64,000 nucleotides of DNA, from assembly GCA_030789695.1 (NCBI GenBank), contig CM061132.1, positions 30,342,418-30,406,417 on the forward strand, in the 5' to 3' direction. The notes under the pieces were generated by a model. It did not search any database. It had not been told where the DNA came from and was given only the letters and a program-made list of their open reading frames with translations. A program made the position numbers and the translations under genes. Source of the DNA: Scilla litardierei (lineage: Eukaryota; Streptophyta; Magnoliopsida; Asparagales; Asparagaceae). This document shows, piece by piece, positions 36,357 to 48,108 of this stretch. Positions within the stretch are counted from its first letter, which is position 1, and the number at the start of each line of letters is the position of its first letter.

Positions 36357-36990
36357 TGTATAGGAAGCTTTTTAAATCCATTTTTGGCTCAAAAGTAATT
36401 TGCGCTGAAGATAGGTCCTTTAACGGGATGGATCCTCGACAGCGGTTGAAGTGGGGTCCGTGAAAGAGAGTCTTTAGGTCAGGGTAAGCTAGGATTGGAA
36501 TCCACGGATAGATGTTGGCCTAGCTTCGCGGTATCTTCATTATCATGCATCGGAAGAAGAGCATTAGAGGGTCGGGGTTGGGACCTAACAGTTTTCCCTC
36601 CAATACCCAAGTTAGTTTCACATGGGGGGAACATAAAAGGGGAAAAATGAGAGAGTTTGATGAAGGAATATTGTAGTAAGATACTTAACCTCTGTTTTCA
36701 GATCTGGCCTCCTTTTTCCTTTGGGACTTTTATATCTCCTCTTTTGACTTGTTCCTTCCTTCCTCACTCAGTGGCCTTTTTCCATAACTTCCTCACTGAA
36801 TTTTGCCCTTTATTACTCAATTAGTGGCTATTGAATTGGTCCATTATATAGTGTAACCATCCACTATTCAGGGCTCTTCATGAGGGAGGTGGGTGTTCAC
36901 TCATTCAACCCAAGTGCTGGGCAGTCGGCCTTACTTAGCCGGTAGAATTTATCTACTTACTTGATGGGCTGAACCCATGTATTTAACAAT
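36357..36990 (-). repeat. Tat-family LTR, minus strand (Tat-3)
   Basis: On the minus strand it is preceded by gatgtggccattg (the Tat polypurine junction) and starts TTAAATACATGGG. It has a TATA-like tatataaaag near 36740, a 'ggtattggaggga...cccaaccccgaccc' block matching the U5 signature of other Tat LTRs here, and ends cctataca at 36357. It is diverged from Tat-1 and Tat-2. Boundaries are approximate. Confidence 0.6.
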
Positions 36991-37109
36991 GGCCACATCG
37001 CCTTAATTCAATTGCTGTGAAGGTTAAGGTCAGATGATGTGTTAATTAAGAGGAAGAATAAACTTTGGTCGATCAGTTGGGTTGGCTTTAACCTCATGAC
37101 TTTTAGCTG

Positions 37110-37725
37110 GTAGTCGAGGGATGTGGCCCCTCGGCTTACAGTTGATGTCGAGCTATGGCGGCGGATTGGTCCGCATTTGTGTAGTCGGCCCCGATCGCTT
37201 AGTTTGCTAGCCTTGCGAGGAATAAGACTGCGTTTGTACAGTCATTCATCGTGTAGTGATTAGGTGTCCACTTCGACTTACGATCGACGATAGATGTCAT
37301 TCAATGGTAGGGGATGGTCTCTCGACTTGCGGCTGACGACGAGGGTGTTGTTTGGTGGCGAGGGACCCCGTCGACTTACAGCCAACGATGTGAATGTTGT
37401 TCAATGGTGATGGGTTGGTCCCTCAGCGTAGGGTTGACGACGATATTTGTCATTCGGTAGCGAGGGGGTGGCTCCTTTGACTTACGGACGAAGATGATTA
37501 ATGTCGTTTGGTTACAAGGGGGTCGCCCTTTCGGCTTACAGAGGACGACGAGGATTGTCGTTTGGTAGCGAGGGGGTGTCCCCTTCGGCTTACGGTCGAC
37601 GAACGAGGATTGTCATTCGGTAGCAAGGGGGTAGCCCCTCGGATTACAGCTGACAACGATGAGAGTCGTTCAGTGGCAAGGGATTGTCCCCTCAACTTAA
37701 TGCTAACGACGATGAGAGTCGTTCA
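37110..37725 (-). repeat. Tat-3 tandem repeats (58-bp family, reverse orientation)
   Basis: About eight diverged units read as the reverse complement of the Tat-2 58-bp repeat: '(t)cggtagcgagggggtgtccccttcggcttacg(g)tcgacga'. They continue for a few bases after the Sirevirus insertion (48109-48130). The orientation shows that Tat-3 lies on the minus strand. Confidence 0.8.
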
Positions 37726-39541
37726 TGTTGAGTATTGGACTTATCCCTACTTGGTGTTAATGATGAGCAAACATAAATACTTGTGACTAATCCCCTATTT
37801 TGCAGTTAATCCATTGTCTAAGCTTACTATGAAGATCAACTAGCAATGGATGACTCACAAACGTGATTGAAGGCAAATGATATGAATTGGATGATTGTAG
37901 ATTGATGATTGAAGCTCCGTAAAGAATTCAAGCTCATACGATGGAAAGAAGAGATTATTCGTCAATGTAATTTTTCTTTTATCTCTTATAGTATGTAGCT
38001 TAGAAGTAGAACTATGATGGAGCACTCACACACATCTACTTTCGGTCATAGGACACCTCCAGACCTTTGTCCTTTGATCGCAATTCAATTCTCTTTTGTT
38101 TGTGCTAGGATTGTTTATAACAGCCGACTGCTTAACAGTTTGCAGTCGCCTGTCTCAAAAACAGTCGACTGTGTTTTGTTCTACAGTCGCCTGTTATGCA
38201 CAGACTATTACAATGTAGTTTTTGGGTCCTCTCTGATTATCTCGCACAGTCTACTGTTGAACGTTTATCAGGTGCCTGTCTTAGCGACAGTCGACTGTGA
38301 ATGGTTCATCAGTCGCCTGTCTCTCCTTGCCCAAACTCTGTTTGATCCGATTTCTACGGCCAATCGACTTATGCTGTATATACAGTCGACTGTATATTAG
38401 ATCAGTCGACTGTCTATGCTGCAACAGTCGCCTGTCTGTAAGTATATTCTTTGACTTAGCTCTCTGGAAATTTCTCCTGTCTGTGACAGTCGTCTGTTTA
38501 AGGTTATACAGTCGCCTGTTCTGATTAACAGTCGACTGTGTTCCTTGCATCAGTCGTCTGTCCTGTATCTTGTGAGATTTCCAGTATTTCATCTAACTTA
38601 CTCTTCTCTCGGCCAGTCGCCTATCGAAGTATGTACAGTCGCCTGTTGGTTTTACAGACGACTGTCTTGGCTTCATCAGTCAACTGTCCACGTAGTAACT
38701 TACCGTTATGAATTCTCACCTACCCTTGCTGACTGTGCAGCAGTCAACTGTGGTTTGTTCATCAGTCGCCTGTCGCAAGTTCAGATTATATCCGTTGAGA
38801 TTTTTCTCACGGATTTCGATTGGGTTTTTGCCTAAACTGTTTTGTGGATTTGAGAAAGCTATAAATAGAGCTTCTACTGTTTCATTGGAAGGTTACTCAT
38901 TCATTGCAAAATCCTTCAAGCTTTCATTTCCAAAGATAAAAGCTTTCAAATCCAAAGCCCTAAGTATTTCCAAATCTGATTCTCTTGCTCTCCAACCTAG
39001 AACCAAAGATTGATCCTCTAGGCATTTGGTGCAGTCAAGAGAAAGGGCTTTCCTCCTCTCTTCCAAGAGAGTTCTTCAACACACATCACACTTCTCCTTC
39101 AAGTTCTACTTCAAGGCATAGGTGATTGTAAGTGTTGCTTTCAGATTTCATAACTTCATTATTTGAATTGTGCTCTCGGTTGTGAGAGTGGTTTTTGCTT
39201 GCTCCCTGGTTGTGGGAGTCAAGGACATCGATTGTATTTGATTGCACTTGTAGGGTTGCTACAAGTGGGTTTTACGGAAACCTCAAGTTAGGGTTCTAAC
39301 TTGAGTATCCGGTGGTATCCGGGTGGTAGGGACGTAGGATTACCGGGAACAAGTCGGGAGTTGACTTAGGTAATCCGAACCCTTGAAACATAACTGCGTT
39401 TGAGTATGTTTCTCTTTGGGTTGTTTTCTATTCAGCACTATTTGTTGGATTGCATTTTATTTGGCGTAAATTCCTATTAAATTTGCATAAACACTATTCA
39501 ACCCCCCTTCTAGTGTTTTCCCCATAAACAGGATCCTTACA
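37726..39541 (+). repeat. Sirevirus 5' LTR (1816 bp)
   Basis: It starts TGTTGAGTATT and ends CCTTACA. The TATA box tataaata is at 38860-38867, so the palindrome array at 38121-38772 lies in U3. Confidence 0.95.
38121..38772 (+). promoter_or_regulatory. Palindrome array in Sirevirus U3: 11 pairs at exactly 22-nt spacing
   Basis: Decamers of the form CAGTCGACTG or one-base variants (often CAGTCGCCTG) start at 38121/38143, 38162/38184, 38247/38269, 38288/38310, 38361/38383, 38403/38425, 38487/38509, 38529/38551, 38614/38636, 38655/38677 and 38741/38763. Every pair is 22 nt apart. Most pairs join into quartets with an 18-20 nt gap (22-19-22), and quartets recur about every 114-127 nt. The 12-nt spacers inside pairs are partly alike (tgttttgttcta, tgttccttgcat, tggtttgttcat). 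The array ends about 90 nt before the TATA box, fitting clustered transcription-factor sites. Confidence 0.92.
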
Positions 39542-39543
39542 AT

Positions 39544-39555
39544 TGGTATCAGAGC
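39544..39555 (+). other. Sirevirus primer-binding site
   Basis: tggtatcagagc, complementary to initiator tRNA-Met, two bases after the 5' LTR. Confidence 0.95.
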
Positions 39556-39569
39556 ACAAGGTTTTATCT

Positions 39570-42500
39570 ATGGCATCCAACAACAACAACGTTCCTCCGC
39601 TGCCTACCTACAACAATTATGACCGTGATGGAGCGTCCACACTTTTCGAAGGTCAATCTACGGTACGTCCTCCACGTTTCAATGGTACTAACTTTGGTTA
39701 TTGGAAGTGTAGGATGGAGACATTCCTTAGGAGTGCTTCTCTTTGGAGAACTCTCCACAAGGAGTATGTCGAGCCCTCTGAAGATGATTTCGAGAAATGG
39801 ACGACTTCCGAAAAGTCCGCCGAAGTCAACAACGCTAAAGCAATGAATGCTCTTCATTGTGCGTTGGACCCAAATGAGTTCAACAAGATATGCACATGTA
39901 AGAGTGCATATCAAATTTGGAACCATCTCATCGTTACCCACGAGAGAACGAATAAGGTAAAGCTTTCAAAGTTATATGTTGCCGTGCAAAACTTCGACTT
40001 GTTCCACATGCAGGAAAATGAGAGCATTGCGTTGATGTACAGGCGCTTTACCGACATCACAAACGAATTGGAAGCCCTTGGCCAAATCTACACCGAACCT
40101 GAAAAGGTAAGGAAGATTATCATGGGGATGACCTCCAAATGGGAAAGACGAGCAATCGCCATTGAAGAGATCAATGACTTGAAGAACTACACCATGGTGA
40201 ATCTCATCGGGACTCTTATGTCGTACGAAGTAAGACAGGATAACCGAATGAAGATTCGAGCCATGATGAATCCCTCGGAGGCCAAGAAGAAAGCTTTGGT
40301 GTTCAACGCCAATTCGTCATCCTCCGAAAGTGATGAATCCGAGAACGAGATGGATTTGGGTGAAATAGCCCAAATGGCAAAGAAGTTCCAACGCTTCTTC
40401 CGCAAAGGTAAATTTCCCTCCAACAAACGTTTTGAATCCACTAATGCTACTTCCTCTCTTTGTTATAAGTGTAATAAGCCAGGGCACATCAAGAGGGATT
40501 GCCCGATGCTAAACAACAAAGAAAAGTGGAAGGCACCAAAGTACCACAAGTCCAACAAGAACAAGAAAGACAAGAAGAAAGGACTCGTCGATACCTTTGA
40601 TGACTCAAGTGATGACTCATCAAGCGATTCCGATGATGAGAAGGGTGAGAGCGCCCACATGTGCTTCATGTCACTTGAAGACCCACTCTCGGATGAGAGT
40701 GATTTCGATACGGATAACACCGAGGTACCCAAGAGAAAGAAGAAGAGCAATAAATGCCTTATTAGCTCTAAAGGGAAAGGATGGATTCTTGATAGCGGTT
40801 GCTCCAAACACATGACGGGAGATCCCTCATTGCTCTCCGAAGTGATTAGCATCAAAGATGGTGCAACGGTCACTTTTGGAGGTAATCAAAAGGGAACCAT
40901 CATTGGAGTAGGTATCGTTGGTAATCCTTCTAAACCCCTAATTACTAATGTTTATCTTGTTAGTGGTTTATGTCACAACCTCATTTCCATAAGTCAACTT
41001 TGTGACAAAGGTTACAAGGTTAACTTCGGAGAAGGATTGTGTACTATTGTTGATTGTGATTCAAATGTTTTATTTTCCGGTATTAGGCGTAAAAATATTT
41101 ATTATTTAAGCTTGCCTAAAACCGTAGAACATTGCTTAGTTGCTAACACAAGTGAACAACTATTATGGCATCGCCATTTTGGTCATGTTCACTTCAAGCA
41201 CTTATATAAGTTAGCTAAGCATGATCTAGTCAAAGGTTTTCCTAAGATTGTTTTTAATAAGAAAAACTTTTGTGATTCATGTCAAAGAGGTAAACTAAGT
41301 AAATCTTCATTTAAGCTTAAAGAAGGGATTACTTCTAAGAGGCCCCTAGAACTTCTACATCTAGATTTGTTTGGGCCAACTAGAACCGCTTCTTTAGGTA
41401 ATGCTCATTATGGACTAGTTGTCGTTGACGACTTTTCTAGATTTACTTGGGTTTCATTCTTAACTAATAAGAATGAAGCTCATGAAGAGTTTACCAAATT
41501 TGCAAAGAAGATTCAGAATCTTTTAGGATCCACCATTATCACTATTCGTAGTGATCATGGAGGAGAATTTGAGAATGAGTCTTTTACTAAGTTTTGTGAT
41601 GACTCCGGGGTAACTCATAACTTTTCCTTTCCTCGTGCACCACCACAAAATGGTGTTGTAGAAAGAAAGAATAGGACTCTTATTGAGTGTGCTCGCACTA
41701 TGCTCCATGATAGTCATTTAGGACTACAATTTTGGGCAGAAGCGGTGCACACGGCATGTTATGTGCTCAATAGAATCCTAGTGAGACCCCGAACAAACAA
41801 AACTTGTTTTGAGTTGTTTTACGATAAAAAGCCTCAAGTGAAATATTTTCGTGTCTTTGGTTCAAAATGTTTTATAAAGAACACCTTTGGTAATTTAGAC
41901 AAATTTGAGCCAAGATTCGATGAAGGAATTTTTGTTAGATATTCCACACGTAGCAAAGCCTACCGAATATACAACAAAACTTCTTCAACGATTGAGGAAT
42001 CACTTCACGTATCTTTTTATGAAGATTTTGATTTTCCTCATGTTGATGATGATAATGTAGATATTCTTTGTGATTCTCTTAATAATGTTAAGATTAATGA
42101 TACTATTATTGAAACTAACACTTCTAACGAAGTTGTTGAAGTTGTTCCTAGTGATCCAGGTTTACCCAAAGCTTATCCAACCGTTCGCAACCATCCCCAT
42201 AACCAAATCATTGGAGATATTGGTGTGGGTGTTCGAACGAGATCAAGAATTGAAGAATTCTCCCATTGCGCATTCGTCTCTACCTTGAGCCAAAGAACAT
42301 TCAAGAAGCTTGTGAGGATAGTTCTTGGATAGTGGCAATGGAAGAAGAACTAGCGCAATTCGAGAGAAATGAAGTTTGGGAACTTGTACCTCTTCCAAGT
42401 GGTCACCAAGCTATTGGGACCAAATAGATCTTCAAGAACAAGACGGATGAAAACGAGGTAATCACATGGAACAAAGCAAGGTTAGTAGCTCAAGGCTATC

Positions 42501-43840
42501 GGCAAGAGGAAGGTATTGATTTCGAAGAATCCTTTGCCCCCGTAGCTAGATTAGAAGCTATTAGGTTGCTTTTATCTTTTGCATCCCATAAGAATTTTAA
42601 ACTATTTCAAATGGATGTTAAAAGTGCATTTTTAAATGGATTTGTAAATGAAGAAGTCTATGTTTCTCAACCTCCCGGTTTTATTCATGATAAATTTCCA
42701 AACCATGTTTTCAAACTTAAGAAAGCGTTGTATGGATTGAGACAAGCTCCTAGAGCTTGGTATGATCGCCTTAAGACCTTTCTTTTGAATTTAGGTTTTA
42801 AAATGGGAGAAGTTGATTCTACACTTTTCATTAAAGATTATGAAAATGACATTCTTTTGATTCAAGTTTATGTAGATGACATTATTTTCGGTTCTACTAA
42901 CTTTCATCTTTGTCAAGAATTTTCCAAGTCTATGAAGGATGAGTTTGAGATGAGCCACATGGGAGAGCTCACCTACTTCCTTGGATTGCAAATTCGACAA
43001 ATGGAGAATGGCACTTTCATACATCAGACAAAGTACACAGGGGAGCTTATTAAGCGATTCGGGATGGAATCGTCTTCATGCAAAAGGACTCCCATGAGTA
43101 CTACTACTCATCTACACAAGGATGAAAGCGGAAAAGATGTAGATGTTCGTCTATATCGAGGTATGATCGGTAGCTTACTTTACTTAACCGCTAGTAGGCC
43201 CGATATCATGTTTTCCGTATGTATTTGTGCTAGATATCAAGCAAGACCTAAGGAGTCACACTTGATTGTGGTTAAACGAATATTTCGTTATCTCAATCAA
43301 TCCCTAGATTATGGGTTACTTTACCCTAAGTCTAGCACATATGAGTTAATCTCATATAGTGATGCCGACTTTGCCAGATGCAAGTCCGACAGGAAAAGTA
43401 CTAGTGGCACATGCCATTTCTTAGAAAATTCCTTAGTTTCTTGGTTCTCTAAGAAACAGAATTCGGTGTCATTGTCCACGACTGAAGCGGAATATATTAC
43501 CGCGGGTCTTGCATGTGCACAAGTTCTTTGGATGAGACACACTCTTAGTGACTGTGGTGTCAATTGTGATACTTGCACTATCATGGTTGATAATCAAAGT
43601 GCTATTTGTCTTTCCAAGAATCCGGTACACCACTCCCGTACCAAACACATAGATGTGAGACACCATTTTATAAATGATCATGTAGCTAAGAAGGACATCA
43701 TCTTAGAGTACATTGAAACCCAAAAACAAATTGCCGATATCTTCACTAAACCTTTTAAAGAAGATTCATTTGTGAGGTTGCGTGGAGAATTGGGAATTTT
43801 GGGTGAATCTGAATCTAGAAGCTCAATTTTCATGCTATAA
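39570..43840 (+). pseudogene. gag-pol: Sirevirus gag-pol polyprotein
   Basis: ATG at 39570 (M-A-S-N-N-N-N), 14 nt after the primer site. Order: Gag core (F-N-G-T-N-F-G-Y-W-K), zinc knuckle C-Y-K-C-N-K-P-G-H-I-K-R-D-C (about 40461-40502), acidic linker, aspartic protease W-I-L-D-S-G-C-S-K-H-M (about 40783), integrase zinc finger (H-R-H-F-G-H ... C-D-S-C), integrase core with D-L-F-G-P, R-S-D-H-G-G-E-F and V-V-E-R-K-N-R-T, RT with Y-V-D-D (42869-42880), and RNase H with D-A-D-F, E-A-E-Y and a final D. Two lesions are visible: a one-base deletion near 42286 and an in-frame TAG at 42425-42427 (normally Trp in the T-K-W-I-F segment). Frames on both sides are otherwise open, so it was active recently. 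Confidence 0.93.
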
Positions 43841-44088
43841 CTCCTTATTGAGCTCATATATTTGTGATTTTCTTTCTTCATGTGCTTTATTGTTTTATGA
43901 GATTAAGAAAGACAATTGTGACTTATTAGATTTCATGAGTTTTCGAAGTTGATTGGAATAATTTGTGTTTCAATAGATTTATTGTTTTCATAATGATTTT
44001 AAGATGTATTTGTGATTAGAGTATAGGTCCTAGGGTGAGTGTTCTTATTCTCTGGAATTCTATCTCACTGTGCATTTTTGGACCAGGA

Positions 44089-44437
44089 CAGACGACTGTG
44101 TTTCTTTTGACAGTCGACTGCCCTACTCTATATCCTTCATATGAAAATTGATATCTTTCGCTCAGCCGACTGCTGACTGTTTTACAGTCGACTGTTAGTG
44201 TAACAGGCGACTGCAATTTAGTCATTAGGCGACTGTTCTCTCTGTCAATTTTTTACAGTGTTCTCTGTTTTTCTTGTGATATGTATTAATTCTCGGCCAG
44301 CCGATTGTTGAGTATATGTCAGTCGACTGTCCAGCGGACAGGCGACTGCATTATACTTGCCAGTCGACTGCCCATCTCTCTGAGATTTAATTTTATCACT
44401 TCTTACAGTCGACTGACTTTTGTTCTCCAGTCGACTG
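44089..44437 (+). promoter_or_regulatory. Second palindrome array, between Sirevirus pol and the 3' ORF
   Basis: The same decamer family, mostly in the opposite orientation (caggcgactg, cagccgactg, cagtcgactg), with starts at 44089/44111, 44163/44185, 44204/44226, 44298/44320, 44339/44361 and 44406/44428. All pairs are 22 nt apart and quartets are again 22-19-22. It sits upstream of the ORF at 44718 and could act as its promoter or as an enhancer. Confidence 0.9.
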
Positions 44438-44717
44438 TCTCCTGCTGTGTCGGTTCATTTGATTTGATCCGAGCCGTCGAATCGTTGATCCAACGGCTCA
44501 GATTGATTTTCCCTAATTTATATTCAATCGACGCGATCATTTCCACACGTCGATTCTCTCTCCTCCGTTTCGACTGTGCGTTCTTCCCGCTCGATTGATG
44601 CTCCTTCACCGACTGTCTTGCTCCTTTTCGTGCGTCAATCTCGAGGAGTCGTTGTCTTTTGTTCTGTCACTCCACGAGGTTAGATCGCTTCCGTCTTATC
44701 TTGTGACTTCTTAGGGT

Positions 44718-45350
44718 TTGATCGTTCTGTTTCTTGCCCTAGCTCTGTGCTCGGCCATGTCTCTTTTCGATCAATTCTTCCCAAATGTCTCACTCGACTT
44801 CCTCAATGATCCTGTTCCTTCACCAAAACCTGATCCGGCTCCCTATTCGCCTCAATCTTCGGGAGAGCCTCTTCGTATCTCTGTCAGTGACCTTATCCCA
44901 TCCGTTCATGCTGATGAACACTCATCTCGGGCTGCTGAGCCTCCTTCTCGGTCCACGAAGTTTCTACTTCGTCAGCTGGACGCTCGTCTCTGTGCTCTTG
45001 AAATGCTGTCTGTCTCCCTTGATGAGAAGCTTTCGCTTTTGCTTAAACTTCAGCTTATCTCGTGTAAGCATCTTGCTTGTCCTGTTCCTCCCGAGCTTCG
45101 TGACCTGTTTGCTACCTCTGAGAACACTTCTCCTGCTTGTGTTTCTCATCCTCCTGGCTTCACACCAAAACCCCATGTGTCTCCGACCTCAGTTGTCCAG
45201 ACTCCACCTCTTGTTCCTGATGGTTCATCTGTTGTTCGTGTTTCGTCTTCCAAGAGGAAGTCTCCAGCTTTTCCTACTCGTCGCTCTGCTCGGCTTTTGT
45301 TTCGTTCTTCCGGCCGTCCGTCGGACCCCTCAGTAATTCAGATCGACTGA
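44718..45350 (+). CDS. Sirevirus additional 3' ORF (env-like position), 210 aa
   Basis: This intact ORF follows pol by about 880 nt, the place of the env-like or unknown third ORF in Sireviruses. With the first ATG it begins with a hydrophobic stretch (V-L-F-L-A-L-A-L-C) that could be a signal or anchor. A second ATG at 44757 (M-S-L-F-D-Q-F-F) would remove it and may be the real start. The rest is Pro/Ser-rich, with a Leu-rich helix-like segment in the middle (L-D-E-K-L-S-L-L-L-K-L) and a basic tail. I cannot identify a domain. Function unknown; whether it is a true envelope is not supported here. Confidence 0.6.
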   Translation: MIVLFLALALCSAMSLFDQFFPNVSLDFLNDPVPSPKPDPAPYSPQSSGEPLRISVSDLIPSVHADEHSSRAAEPPSRSTKFLLRQLDARLCALEMLSVSLDEKLSLLLKLQLISCKHLACPVPPELRDLFATSENTSPACVSHPPGFTPKPHVSPTSVVQTPPLVPDGSSVVRVSSSKRKSPAFPTRRSARLLFRSSGRPSDPSVIQID

Positions 45351-45980
45351 GGCTGCTGCTGATGCTGTTCTGTTCACTCACCTGAAGACCTTGTTTTTAT
45401 TTTGTAGGGTCTGCTTTTGCTTAGGTTGAGTGATTATGTTATATGTTTTGTCGTTGTATGATGGATGATGCTGTATGCGACACTTTATATATATATATAT
45501 ATATATAGTCTTTGATGTCGTCATGATGTAGCTATTTTTTGTTGCTCATGATGTATCTTTTTGGGATGGCCATGTTGATGACCATCCGTTGATGTACTCA
45601 GCTGCTTTATATTATATATATATGATGTTGCATCTCTCTATTGTGTCACACTATGCTATATTGATTAACTTCTGTGTGATGTATGATATATTGTCTCTAT
45701 GTATGCTTCACTCTTCTTGCTATGTTTTTAAGACAATACAAGAATTTGATATTGGATAATTCATGCTCTTTCCTTGATGTGATGAATATGTGAAAATTAT
45801 TTTCATTTCGAATATCTAAAATGTTGATATTGGATTTCAATTCCTTTACTCACATGTGTATATGATGAGACTTTATGAGTTTTTGATTCGATATATCTTT
45901 ATACTCCTTGATTGTTGTTAGTTCGTATTTTAGCACTATTATTGTTGTTGTTATTTGCTCCCACCTTTTTGGATAATGCA
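45351..45980. other. Sirevirus 3' non-coding region
   Basis: Non-coding and T/A-rich, with two short (TA)n runs near 45485-45508 and 45612-45623. No gene. Confidence 0.7.
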
Positions 45981-45983
45981 ATA

Positions 45984-46291
45984 GGGGGAGAGAAATAAAC
46001 ATACAAGATTCATAATGGATGTGCTAAGTATGTTCTAACGCTTGAATCTAAGATTTTCGTTGCCTTAGATTCAGGGGGAGTAAGATTACAATGAATAGGG
46101 ATTTTTTATTTCCTAGATTTCTTGAATTAAATTCATTCTTATCTCACTCATTTGCTTCAATTGCTATATAGATGCTCTAATATTTGTTGACTAACTTGAT
46201 TGGCATCTATGTAGGGGGAGTAAGTTTTCATTACGCACAACTATTTATCTTTTTACTTATGTTTGTTTGTCATCATCAAAAAGGGGGAGAA
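45984..46291 (+). other. Repeated polypurine tracts of the Sirevirus
   Basis: The word GGGGGAG occurs four times in this non-coding tail, at 45984, 46074, 46214 and 46283. The last (aaagggggagaa) directly precedes the 3' LTR. Multiple polypurine copies are a published Sirevirus hallmark. Confidence 0.88.
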
Positions 46292-48108
46292 TGTTGAGTA
46301 TTGGACTTCTCCCTACTTGGTGTTAATGATGAGCAAACTTAAATACTTGTGACTAATCCCCTATTTTGCAGTTAATCCATTGTCTAAGCTTACTATGAAG
46401 ATCAACTAGCAATGGATGACTCACAAACGTGATTGAAGGCAAATGATATGAATTGAATGATCGTAGATTGATGATTGAAGCTCCATAAAGACTTCAAGCT
46501 CATACGATGGAAAAAAGAGATTATTCGTCAATATAATTTTTCTTTTATCTCTTCTAGTATGTAGCTTAGAAGTAGAACTATGATGGAGCACTCACACACA
46601 TCTACTTTCGGTCATAGGACACCTCCAGACCTTTGTCCTTTGATCGCAATTCAATTCTCTTTTGTTTGTGCTAGGATTGTTTATAACAACCGACTGCTTA
46701 ACAGTTTGCAGTCACCTGTCTCAAAAACAGTCGACTGTGTTTTGTTCTACAGTCGCCTGTTATGCACAGACTATTACAATGCAGTTTTTGGGTCCTCTCT
46801 GATTATCTCGCACAGGCTACTGTTGAACGTTTATCAGGTGCCTGTCTTAGCGACAGTCGACTGTGAATGGTTCATCAGTCGCCTGTCTCTCCTTGCCCAA
46901 ACTCTGTTTGATCCGATTTCTACGGCCAATCGACTTATGCTGTATATACAGTCGACTGTATATTAGATCAGTCGACTGTCTATGCTGCAACAGTCGCCTG
47001 TCTGTAAGTCTATTCTTTGACTTAGCTCTCTGGAAATTTCTCCTGTCTGTGACAGTCGTCTGTTTAAGGTCATACAGTCACCTGTTCTGATTAACAGTCG
47101 ACTGTGTTCCTTGCATCAGTCGTCTGTCCTGTATCTTGTGAGATTTCCAGTATTTCATCTAACTTACTCTTCTCTCGGCCAGTCGCCTGTCGAAGTATGT
47201 ACAGTCGCCTGTTGGTTTTACAGACGACTGTCTTGGCTTCATCAGTCGACTGTCCATGTGGTAAGTTACCGTTATGAATTCTCACCTACCCTTGCTGACT
47301 GTGCAGCAGTCAACTGTGGTTTGTTCATCAGTCGCCTGTCGCAAGTTCAGATTATATCCGTTGAGATTTTTCTCACGGATTTCGATTGGGTTTTTGCCTA
47401 AACTGTTTTGTGGATTTGAGAAAGCTATAAATAGAGCTTCTACTGTTTCATTGGAAGGTTACTCATTCATTGCAAAATCCTTCAAGCTTTCATTTCCAAA
47501 GATAAAAGCTTTCAAATCCAAAGCCCTAAGTATTTCCAAATCTGATTCTCTTGCTCTCCAACCTAGAACCAAAGATTGATCCTCTAGGCATTTGGTGCAG
47601 TCAAGAGAAAGGGCTTTCCTCCTCTCTTCCAAAAGAGTTCTTCAACACACATCACACTTCTCCTTCAAGTTCTACTTCAAGGCATAGGTGATTGTAAGTG
47701 TTGCTTTCAGATTTCATAACTTCATTATTTGAATTGCGCTCTCGATTGTGAGAGTGGTTTTTGCTTGCTCCCTGGTTGTGGGAGTCAAGGACATCGATTG
47801 TATTCGATTGCACTTGTAGGGTTGCTACAAGTGGGTTTTAAGGAAACCTCAAGTTAGGGTTCTAACTTGAGTATCCGGTGGTATCCGGGTGGTAGGGACG
47901 TAGGATTACCGGGAACAAGTCGGGAGTTGACTTGGGTAATCCGAACCCTTGAAACATAACTGCGTTTGCGTGTGTTTCTCTTTGGGTTGTTTTCTATTCC
48001 ACACTATTTGTTGGATTGCATTTTATTTGGCGTAAATTCCTATTAAATTTGCATAAACACTATTCAACCCCCCCTTCTAGTGTTTTCCCCATAGACAGGA
48101 TCCTTACA
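46292..48108 (+). repeat. Sirevirus 3' LTR (1817 bp)
   Basis: It aligns with 37726-39541 with only scattered substitutions. The TATA box is at 47426. The palindrome pairs are retained, for example 46687/46709, though single bases have changed in some motifs. Confidence 0.95.

Larger units (their letters stand above)
37726..48108 (+). mobile_element. Sirevirus-like Ty1/copia element, young and nearly intact
   Basis: LTRs are 37726-39541 and 46292-48108, nearly the same length and very similar, with a perfect TSD gttca (37721-37725 and 48109-48113). It has an initiator-Met primer site, a complete gag-pol with only two visible lesions, a further ORF after pol, several polypurine-tract copies before the 3' LTR and palindrome arrays. 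Repeated polypurine tracts, an extra 3' ORF and palindrome-rich LTRs are known traits of the Sirevirus lineage. It inserted into the tandem repeats of Tat-3. Confidence 0.92.

Noticed and set aside
38014..39013. Several open frames across the Sirevirus LTR (also 46580-47579)
   Set aside because: They lie wholly in the LTR, occur in both copies and reflect the palindrome array; the array reads open on both strands.
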